NCBI RefSeq assembly: GCF_017654505.1
Contig: NC_054539.1
Location: 69,135,256-69,199,255 of the forward strand
DNA length: 64,000 bases
Source of the DNA: Polyodon spathula
Lineage: Eukaryota > Chordata > Actinopteri > Acipenseriformes > Polyodontidae
Direction: 5' to 3'
The notes below the pieces were generated by a model, which saw nothing but the letters and a program-made list of their open reading frames with translations, did not search any database and was not told the origin of the DNA. Position 1 is the first letter of the stretch; every line of letters starts with the position of its first letter. Of the stretch, positions 55,966-64,000 are shown one piece after another. A program made the translations under genes and the position numbers.

Positions 55966-56842
55966 AAAAGCGGGTTTTTTTTCTAGATTTAGCTTAAATC
56001 TTGTATTTTTTCCACAGATTTATAAATGTTGTGAAAATAATTAAATATTTTTTTTTTAAATGTGTACATTCAGATATAATTTATAAATCTAGTTACAAGA
56101 TTTAACATTTAGCTAAATATATAACTAAATCTTAAATGATATGTTATAGTGATAAGTGCCCTTTAGCAGCAGTAAGAAACTATGTTTCTTCTTTCTATGT
56201 TGGTTTTATTCCTTTCGGAAGATTGCTTTTACCCTTGCGTTTGCCACTAAATGGGGCCCTAACATTTATTAGGTCCATTCAAACCTACACAATTAAATAA
56301 AATGTGTCTGCTGCCATAATCATCTACAATCCACAGTCCTATCTGTAAGATCAAAATACAGCTAAAGAAAGAAAGGATCACATTATCTCCACCAGCCTAA
56401 TTGTTTCTATGGCGAAGGAGACATCTTGATTTCCACCCTGCTCATTTGAATTCCATTTTCACTGGACATTCCTGTCACATAGCAGAAGTGACAGCACAGC
56501 TCACAGTGCGCTGTGCACTGAAGCGGCTGCACAGATCCCTCAAGGCGTGTCACTTTATTCATTTATCAGTGACTCACCCACAGGTGAAAGAAAAAGATGC
56601 AACGATAAGAATGCATCTGTGGAATTTGCATAATCATTGAACAAGGTGGGAGCCATGGTGGAGTTGACACTGCTGCCTGTCTGCTCCCTCCCTGAAGGGA
56701 CAGGAATGGAGTTGACACAGCCGCCTGTCTGCATGAGAGTACTTCCAGGAAAGCAAGCCAGTTGCCCGAGGGGAGAGGCACTGTTCAATTCATTGGAAAC
56801 CCTTACCCCTACAAACCCAGTTAATTGGTCATCCATATATAT
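55966..56842. other. AT-rich inverted repeats and unassigned sequence
   Basis: At 55,990-56,115, TTAAATCTTGTA and AGATTTATAAAT recur as inverted copies (TTTATAAATCT, TACAAGATTTAA). At 56,659 and 56,709 a GAGTTGACAC unit followed by GCCTGTCTGC is repeated about 50 bp apart. No gene was seen. Confidence 0.55.
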
Positions 56843-57126
56843 TTCCCATGCCCAATGGTTCAGCTTGACAATGACCCAAAGCTACACTGGAGTGGCTAAG
56901 GAACAAAAAGGTAAATGTCATTGAGTGACCAAGTCAGAGCCCCGACCTAAATCCAATCGTAAATTTGTGGCATGACTTGAAGATTGCTGTCCATCAATGC
57001 TCCCCAAGGAACTTGACAGAGCTTGAACAGTTTTGTAAAGAAGAATGGTCAAATATTAGAACATAAGAACATAAGAAAGTTTACAAACGAGAGGAGGCCA
57101 TTCGGCCCATCTTGCTCGTTTGGTTG

Positions 57127-57549
57127 TTAGTAGCTTATTGATCCCAAAATCTCATCAAGCAGCTTCTTGAAGGATCCCAGGGTGTCAGCTTCAACAACAT
57201 TACTGGGGAGTTGATTCCAGACCGTCACAATTCTTTGTGTAAAAAAGTGTCTCCTATTTTCTGTTCTGAATGCCCCTTTGTCTAAACTCCATTTCTGACC
57301 CCTGGTCCTTGTTTCTTTTTTCAGGCTGAAAAAGTCCTTTGGGTCGACACTGTCAATACCTTTTAGAATTTTGAATGCTTGAATTAGGTCGCCACGTAGT
57401 CTTCTTTGTTCAAGACTGAACAGATTCAATTCTTTTAGCCTGTCTGCATATGACATGCCTTTTAAGCCCGGAATAATTCTGGTCGCTCTTCTTTGCACTC
57501 TTTCTAGAGCAGCAATATCTTTTTTATAGCGAGGTGACCAGAACTGCAC
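57127..57549 (-). pseudogene. CR1 ORF2 C-terminal domain
   Basis: It encodes QFWSPRYKKDIAALERVQRR, RLKELNLFSLEQRRLRGDLI and VTVWNQLPSNVVEADTLGSF, the conserved end of CR1 ORF2, terminating at TAA near 57,127. It is out of frame with the reverse transcriptase upstream; 57,550-57,710 joins them through several breaks. Confidence 0.93.
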
Positions 57550-57708
57550 ACAATATTCAAGATGAGGTACAGTTTTAACATTACTTCCCTTGATTTAAAT
57601 TCAGCACTTTTCACAATGTATCCGAGCATCTTGTTAGCCTTTTTTATAGCTTCCCCACATTGTCTAGATGAAGACATTTCTGAGTCAACAAAAACTCCTA
57701 GGTCTTTT

Positions 57709-58806
57709 TCATAGATTCCTTCTCCAATTTAGTACCTTACACTTTTCTCTATTAAATGTCATTTGCCATGTGTCTGCCCAGTTCTGAATCTTGTCTAGAT
57801 CATTTTGAATGACCTTTGCTGCTGCAACAGTGTTTGCCACTCCTCCTACTTTTGTGTCGTCTGCAAATTGAACAAGTTTGCATACTATACCAGAATCTAA
57901 ATCATTAATGTAGATTAGGAATAGCAGAGGACCTAATACTGATCCCTGTGGTACACCACTGGTTACCACACTCCATTCTGAGGTTTTTCCTCTAATAAGT
58001 ACTTTCTGTTTTCTACATGTTAACCACTCCCTAATCCATGTACATGTGTTTCCTTGAATCCCAACTGCGTTCAGTTTGAGAATTAATCTTTTGTGCGGGA
58101 CTTTGTCAAAAGCTTTCTGGAAATCTAAATAAACCATGTCATATGCTTTGCAATTATCCATTATCGATGTTGCATCCTCAAAAAAATCAAGCAAGTTAGT
58201 TAGACACGATCTCCCTTTCCTAAAACCATGTTGACTATCTCCCAGGACCCTGTTACCATATAGGTAATTTTCCATTTTGGATCTTATTATAGTTTCCATA
58301 AGTTTGCATATAATAGAAGTCAGGCTTACTGGTCTGTAGTTACCTGGTTCAGTTTTGTTTCCCTTTTTGTGGATCGGTATTACGTTTGCAATTTTCCAGT
58401 CTGTCGGTACCACCCCTGTGTCAAGAGACTGCTGCATGATCTTGGTTAGCGGTTTGTAAATTACTTCTTTCATTTCTTTGAGTACTACTGGGAGGATCTC
58501 ATCCGGCCCAGGGGATTTGTTTATTTTAAGAGCTCCTAGTCCCTTTAACACTTCTGCCTCAGTTATGCTAAAGTTATTTAAAACTGGATAGGAACTGGAT
58601 GACATGTGGGGCATGTTGTCAGTATCTTCCTTTGTAAAAACTTGTGAAAAGTAATCATTTAATATATTTGCTATTTTTTTTTCTTCATCTACGATTTTGC
58701 CATTTGTATCTCTTAAACATTTAATCTCCTCTTTGAATGTTCGCTTGCTGTTGTAATATTGGAAAAACATTTTGGAATTGGTTTTAGCTCCCTTAGCAAT
58801 GTTCAT
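57709..58806 (-). pseudogene. CR1 reverse transcriptase
   Basis: A 365-residue open frame holds the RT blocks in order: NKSPGPDEILP, NVIPIHKKGN, NYRPVSLTSI, SQHGFRKGRSCLTNLL, MVYLDFQKAFDKVPH (first catalytic Asp), [25 protein letters not shown] (FADD catalytic pair) and WQMTFNREKCKVL. All catalytic Asp residues remain. The frame ends early after NWRRNL, before the thumb/C-terminal domain. Confidence 0.95.
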
Positions 58807-58828
58807 TTCTATTTCTCTCTTGGCCTTT

Positions 58829-59450
58829 CTAACTTCCTTTTTGACTTGCGTTTGCAGTTCCGTGTACTCTTTCTGCGTACTTTCTTTTTGATCCTTTTTT
58901 AATGCTCTGTAAAGTGCCTTTTTCCGCTGAATATTTTTTTTTAATTGATCTATTAAACCATTTTGGCAATTTAGTTTTACATTTAGATTTGTCTACTTTA
59001 GGGATGTAATTGTTTTGCGCCTCTAGTACTACATTTTTGAAGAACAACCATCCTTCTTCTGTGGGTGTTTTCTCTATTTTACTCCAATCTACTTCTGTTA
59101 GTCTCTGTTTCATACCTTCATAGTTTGCTTTTCTAAAATTGTAAACCTTAGCTTTAGTCTTTACTTTTGGGGATTTAAAAAACACTTCAAATGAGACCAT
59201 GTTGTGGTCTGAGTTTGCCAGTGGTTCTCTGACCTCTGTTTTAGTTATTCTATCTTCGTTATTTGAAAAGACTAAATCAAGGCATGCCTCCCATCACTCT
59301 CAGACACCACGTTTCTGTAACACCTATCACATCATAGTTACCTGTTAGTGCAGTAGCTTCAAGTTCTAGAATTTTGTTTCTGATACTTCTAGCATTTAGA
59401 TAAATACACTTAATGGTTGTCTTACCTGAGTTGTTGTTCTTGTTTTGATG
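58829..59450 (-). pseudogene. CR1 endonuclease, internally deleted
   Basis: From the right the strand reads IYLNARSIRNKILELEA and YDVIGVTETW, the start of the AP-like endonuclease. It then jumps near 59,290 to LDLVFSNNED and NSDHNMVSFEV, the end of the same domain (the SDH motif), followed by the linker (NFRKANYEGMKQRL). Roughly the middle of the domain, including the GDFN region, is missing. Confidence 0.9.
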
Positions 59451-59494
59451 CGGTCTCCCTTCTGTTTTTTTGTTGATTTCTCCCCCCTTCCTTT

Positions 59495-60431
59495 CTAGTT
59501 TAAATGCTTCTGAACCTGCTCGAGGATCTTTTCTCCGAGTAGACTGGTTCCCTTGTTATTTAAATGCAGTCCATCCCGTCTATACAGATAGTCCTCGTTG
59601 TAGAATGTGGTCCAATGATCAAGATAGGTGAAGCCTTCCCGTGTGCACCACGTCTTCAGCCATGCGTTTTGATTAATTATTTCCAGCTGTCCATATGGTC
59701 CTTTGCAAGGTGCCGGTAGTATACCAGAAAATACCACAGTTTTGGTTTTCTCTTTTAATTTCCTTCCTAGCTCTCTGAATTTGTTTTGCAGGGATTTTGG
59801 TCTGTCTCTTCCAATGTTGTTTGTACCGATGTGGACGACTACTACCGGGTCCTCTCCTGTTCGTTCTAGGAGCCTGTCTACATTCTCAGTGATGTGCTTG
59901 ACCGAGGCAGCACACTGTTGTAGTAAGGGGGTCCAAACTTCGAATTGAACTTGCTGTGTTTCTCAATATGGAGTCCCCAACAATCATGACCTCCCTTCTT
60001 TTTGCTGTCTGGTCACCACTGTCAATGGGATCCTGGATGTTGTTCCTTTCATTCTCTTGTTGTTGGTTCTGCTCATCAAAATTCTGAAGTGACTCAAATC
60101 TGTTGGTTGTTTTGATTTCTGGTGGTTGTGTTTGACGAAGTTTCTTTTTTTCCCTGCTTCTGCCTACCTGAACCCAGCTGTTCTGACCTTCTATCTCCCT
60201 GGTGGCTTTCAGTCTGTTAGGGGTGATGCAGACTTCCATGAATTGTGGGTGTGCCAGTTCCTCAAGATCCTGTTGCTGTCTCACTTCTTCCAGCTCCATT
60301 TCTAGCATACTTACTAGTTTATGCAAATCCTGGATCGCGCGGCACTTTACGCACACTTGGTTTAGCTCCGCTGGGTTTTCTCGGATTTCCCACATCATGC
60401 AGGTGTCACAGATTACTGGCTTGAAGACCAT
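59495..60431 (-). pseudogene. CR1 ORF1 with esterase (SGNH hydrolase-like) domain, frameshifted
   Basis: From the ATG at 60,431: a Cys-rich N-terminus (CDTCMMWEIRENP, CVKC), a predicted coiled coil (LVSMLEMELEEVRQQQ), then VGDSILRNT (GDS block). A frameshift near 59,900 follows, and the frame resumes with VVVVHIGTNNIGR (GTNN block) and RRDGLHLNNKG (DxxH block), ending after HLN near 59,495. These three blocks are the catalytic signatures of the esterase found in CR1 ORF1. Confidence 0.88.
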
Positions 60432-60818
60432 GTTGAGGGTTTTTTTTTTTTTTAAGTTTAGTTTCTTCTGCAGCTGTCAACCTGCTTTTCATACTGCTTC
60501 TATATTGTCAAATCTAGGTGTGCAAAGTTGACAGAGTCCTATCCCAACAGACTAACAGCTGTAATTGCTGCCAAAGGTGCTTCCACCAAGTATTATCTCA
60601 GGGGGGTGGAGACTTATCCAATTATGATCTTTCAGTTTTGTATTTTTAATATATAATTTTTTTTCTCAATAAAAACTTTTTTCCCCTTAACAGTGTGGAG
60701 TATGGTGTGTAGATAAGTGGAAAAAAATCCTCATTTAAATGCATGAAACTCTGAGGCACTGACACAACAAAGTGTCAAAAAAAAAGTTCAAGGGTGTGTA
60801 GACTTTCTATATGCACTG

Positions 60819-62386
60819 TATATGCACGTAACCTTAGTTAGATGCCCTGTCTTATTTTTACTTTTTATGTCTAATAAATGGCATTGAAAATTGCTCTCTT
60901 GGTGTTAAAACCCTCCCAGTGTTCTCTATGCGGGAAAGTATGTGCTGTGCCAATGCCACAGGAGTTTTTGCACTTGGATGAGCTGTGGTAATAATCTAGG
61001 ATGCATTCATTGGGCATTCCAAGATGTATTGGATTTCCTAATGTAACGATCACACAAATTATACCAATTGTATTCTTAATGGAAGGACTGGTTGAATAGG
61101 TGAGGAATCTGCAGTGGAAGCATGTTTACTTAGAGCACTGGCCTTCATGCCTTGATTAAAGTTCACTATCGTACATTTAAGTCATGAGAATGTAATCAAA
61201 TAAGCCCCCTCTTCAAGTGAGAAGTCAAGACAAGACACCCCCTTATTATGTAATATGCAAACCTCTACCAGCTTGCAATCAGGTAGCTCTTTAAAGCACT
61301 AACTTAGAGCTATATGAGCTTGCCCTTTATTTAATTTGATTGTTACCAAGATACAGTATTTGCTTATTTCTTCCATTAGGCCATCTCACTGCTACCTGCT
61401 AGCACTGACCTGTGTATCACTGCAGCTCACAATGATACCGACTGGTGCTTTTTGCTTTGTGAACTGATAGCATGCATTCACAGTTAAATAAGTTAAATAA
61501 GTCTCATTTACACATAGGAAAGTAAACAGCTCCAGTATTTTTGTATTTTTGGTTCAAGTTTGACTCATTTTAGATAGCCCTCACAATCATGTTGACCATA
61601 CATGTACCTAAAGTTCAATAATCACTGTCTTTAAACTTCACTAGTAAAGGCAGGAACAGTTTGAGTTTTGGTATACTTTCTATTATAATAAGAATATGAA
61701 TTGCAGTACTGTATTTATTATAATATGGCATATATGACTATACCACTGCCTTTTAATTGGTGTTTGGTGTTACTATGACAATGGTCACTTTCTATAATAA
61801 AGAATTCCAAGCCTAAAAATGCACAAATGCATCACTATGAGTGGGACTCAATAAATCTGTTTGCTTTCACTGGTGAGTGGGTTATTAATTACCCTTGTGC
61901 TAATGCATTTGAAGGCTGGCAGGGAGTAACATTTGACTCATGTTACACAGAGCAGTGGGAGTCGGTGGAGTGTAATGTTGGCACACTGAAGAATATAATA
62001 GCAATTATCTGGTAAGTATACTGTAACTGAAGTGCAAAAACCCAGACATTTGTATAGCTTCAAAACCATGTTGCACACTGTTTTTTCTCATGCTTAAACC
62101 GTGAACTAATTAAATGCTTGGTAACTGCCACCACAGCCAATTCATGTCCATCTTGTACAAATGCGCATTGTTCATTGTCATACCATGAGTGCTGGTAGCT
62201 AGCTAAGCTGATTTCGTCAAAGATAACTGAGAATTCAACTGGGCCAAACTGAGAAAGGAAAAAGAAACTGGAAGGGTTTTCAGTGGTACATTTGTATGGT
62301 TCCTTCACCACCAGTTCCTGTGCCTAAACTAGGGATTAAATAAGAAGTAATGGGCATGGTTCCAGATTGTATGGCCAGCGTTTTAA
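60819..62386. other. unassigned intergenic sequence
   Basis: I see no gene or element here. An open frame at 61,827-62,015 has no recognisable similarity. Confidence 0.55.
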
Positions 62387-62534
62387 CCCTGTAATGCCCA
62401 AGCGTTTTTGAAATGAGAAAAGTTAATTTCCCTGTCCAGCAACACATCATGTACTGCGTATGGAAAAGTCTGGCTTGTGAGGCTGGATTTAAAAAATAAT
62501 AATATCATGTGTGATACAAATGGGCATTACAGGG
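62387..62534. mobile_element. piggyBac-like MITE, 148 bp, TTAA duplications
   Basis: Perfect 14-bp terminal repeats CCCTGTAATGCCCA (62,387-62,400 and inverted at 62,521-62,534) are each flanked by TTAA (62,383-62,386 and 62,535-62,538). Ends beginning CCC plus TTAA duplications are the hallmark of piggyBac. There is no coding capacity. Confidence 0.85.
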
Positions 62535-62597
62535 TTAACATTACGCTTTGTTTTTACCATGGTGTTTTGAAATGGTTTAGAACTAGGAAAAAACAAC

Positions 62598-63098
62598 TAA
62601 AGCCCCTTTCACACTGGCATGAAATACCTGGGTCAGAACCTACCCAGACAAGACCAGGTGTCATGCAGGTCGGGGATGCGATTTCACACTGCTTTTGATA
62701 AAGCGCAAATAAACAATACCCATATCAATGCCCCGGAAGCAGCTTGTTACAGACTCTTCCATCCAAGCTTCTCTGGATTCAACCGTCGCCCCAAATGTTG
62801 ATTTTTAGAGCAAATGTTTCTTCATCCCTGCTGCAATCTGGCTCATGGCTAAACAGTATAAACGGAAGTGAAACCTTGACACAGACATGACTGTTTGTTA
62901 TTGCGTCAGCTCACGGACGGCCGCCAAGCATTTTGTCTCGCTCAACTTGGGTCAAAACGTGTAGACCCACATCCTGAGGTGAGACACTGTGACCCAGGTT
63001 AACCTGTGTACGACCCAGGTACGTGGTTTCACACTAAGCAAGAATGTGACCCGGGTAGCCAGGACCCAGGTAGGAGTGCTAGTGTAAAAGGTTCTTAA
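62598..63098. mobile_element. MITE with subterminal ACCTGGGTC repeats
   Basis: The left end (CTAAAGCCCCTTTCACACT) and the reverse complement of the right end (CTTAAGAACCTTTTACACT) match over about 30 bp, continuing into TACCTGGGTC on both sides. Seven or so ACCCAGGT or ACCTGGGT motifs lie within about 200 bp of the ends, as expected of transposase binding sites. It is about 500 bp with no transposase frame; superfamily undetermined. Confidence 0.6.
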
Positions 63099-63117
63099 GG
63101 TTAACGTACAGTTCCTA

Positions 63118-63298
63118 TACAAGTTTCCCATAGTAAAAGCATAGCAAAGTGTAATAAAGCCCAGTTAAGCATTGTAATGCACAGACAGCATATTAAAGCT
63201 TGATAAAGCATATTAAAAAACCTGGCAAACCAGGGTAAACTATGGTAAATACATAGTATAACCATGGTTAAAGCATGGTGAAAGTGCAAAACTTCCAC
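63118..63298. repeat. degenerate minisatellite of (G)CATAGTAAA-like units
   Basis: Units of about 10-14 bp based on CATAGTAAA/GCATGGTAAA recur about a dozen times with variation (CATAGTAAAAG, GCATAGCAAAG, GGTAAACTATGGTAAA, AAAGCATGGTGAAA). Confidence 0.7.
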
Positions 63299-64000
63299 TT
63301 TTATGTAGGATCAGAGACAAGCAGCACTCCTGTTAGATTATTGCTGTCCTGCTATTTCTTCACCTCATACATGAGGAATATCTGATTTCAATGGGAAACC
63401 AACAGACGTGTAAAACAGAGATCTGTTAATGTTACAGGCATTCTTTCAACAAGGGAGTTGGAGGCAGGGGTCACAGGCAGAAGACAGATCGAGGAATTCC
63501 TGTATCTTTATCCCAGAAGATTCGATTGAGATTTTGTATACCACTTGCAATACTTCATTTCACCCTTTACAATGAAAAGGCAGATCTGTGTGAGCGTGGC
63601 CTCCTTTCTCCACAGTCCCAACCTGCCGCAGAATAAGACAGAGACGTGACCTGTATAGAAGCACAATGCTGTGCTCAGTTGAGCTGTAACTGGATAGAAA
63701 ATAAATCATAACAAGGGTCATCCTGTGCAACTATTAAAGTGCGATCCCTCTGTGGCTCCTGTGGTGCATCAGAAATCAAACTCTGCTGGCTTTTGAGAAG
63801 CAGGCACACTCCTTGCCACTGGTCTAAATAGGCATGTACCTACTTGTTCCAGAAGAATCTGCTGTAAAAGCTGAAAAATGAATCAAAGGGAACAAAAATA
63901 GCACTGCACTGATTTTCACCAAAACTGTTGTCTCTGGTTCAACAAACCAGATGATAAATTTGCTTATTTCTAACTACAATATTTTCATATAAGTTGAAAG
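63299..64000. other. unassigned intergenic sequence
   Basis: Nothing recognised up to the window edge. Confidence 0.55.

Larger units (their letters stand above)
57057..60506 (-). mobile_element. nearly full-length CR1 LINE, defective
   Basis: The minus-strand element has, in order, a short 5' part, ORF1 (from 60,431), an internally deleted endonuclease (about 59,200-59,450), a reverse transcriptase (58,806-57,709), a C-terminal domain (57,549-57,127) and a 3' end with the octamer-like repeat TTCTTATGTTCTTATGTTC, the CR1 hallmark. A short duplication (ATATT) may flank it. The + strand AACATAAGAACATAAGAAAG and GGAGGCCATTCGGCCCATC at 57,060-57,110 are its 3' terminus. Confidence 0.95.
56843..60818 (+). 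mobile_element. third Tc1 element (old, 5'-truncated), split by a CR1 insertion
   Basis: The + strand piece at 56,843-57,056 encodes a Tc1 transposase C-terminal part (DNDPKL, [36 protein letters not shown]). The piece at 60,507-60,818 continues it (KSRCAKLTESYPNRL, AVIAAKGASTKYYL) and ends in a Tc1-type inverted end CTTTCTATATGCACTG followed by TA. The catalytic Glu is Val. The CR1 lies exactly between the Ile codon and the next residue. Confidence 0.9.

Noticed and set aside
61827..62015. 62-residue open frame with several Trp and Cys residues
   Set aside because: No recognisable motif, no splice context and a length expected by chance.
63118..63298. CRISPR-like repeat array
   Set aside because: Units are degenerate, short and lack regular unique spacers, and the DNA is vertebrate.
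38426..64000. A host gene upstream of taf1b (for example ywhaq, its neighbour in mammals)
   Set aside because: No exon with recognisable similarity is found; all longer coherent frames belong to mobile elements.

Overview
This is vertebrate genomic DNA, most likely from a ray-finned fish. It has long introns, many AT/AC/TAA microsatellites, Tc1, piggyBac, hAT and Harbinger DNA transposons, CR1 and L2 LINEs, and a tRNA-derived SINE with an L2-like tail. The CR1 3' end (57,057-57,130 on the minus strand) looks like a family I associate with sturgeons and other non-teleost fishes. That placement is an inference, and there is nothing bacterial or organellar here.

The one complete protein-coding gene is taf1b, the TAF subunit B of the RNA polymerase I selectivity factor SL1/TIF-IB. 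It lies on the minus strand from the ATG at 38,425 to the stop at 6,825. I could chain 15 coding exons with canonical AG/GT borders and matching phases. They give 1,749 nt, or 582 residues plus stop, close to the roughly 588 residues of the human protein. A poly(A) signal lies at 6,330-6,335. Downstream on the same strand, 2,438-2,457 is the short first coding exon of a grainyhead-like gene, probably grhl1; the rest of that gene lies beyond the left end. TAF1B followed by GRHL1 in the same orientation is also the order in tetrapods.

The taf1b introns hold most of the notable non-coding sequence on the left: a 66-base poly(C) run, a 46-bp perfect palindrome, a Tc1 element close to exon 10, a possible hAT element, a broken piggyBac transposase, a CORE-SINE and a degraded Harbinger element.

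From 38,426 to 64,000 I recognise no host gene. The region is a graveyard of mobile elements: a CR1 fragment abutting an L2 LINE (39.1-41.3 kb), a dead Tc1 (43.5-45.2 kb), a rearranged Harbinger (45.5-46.4 kb), an L2-type endonuclease remnant (50.1-51.5 kb), an L2-type reverse transcriptase remnant (54.9-55.5 kb), a candidate LTR (55.6-55.97 kb), a nearly complete CR1 inserted into an older Tc1 (56.84-60.82 kb), a 148-bp TTAA-flanked piggyBac-like MITE and a second MITE with repeated ACCTGGGTC motifs (62.4-63.1 kb). I see no convincing new biological system. The most useful results are the complete taf1b model, the taf1b-grhl1 linkage, the nested transposons and several unusual simple sequences.
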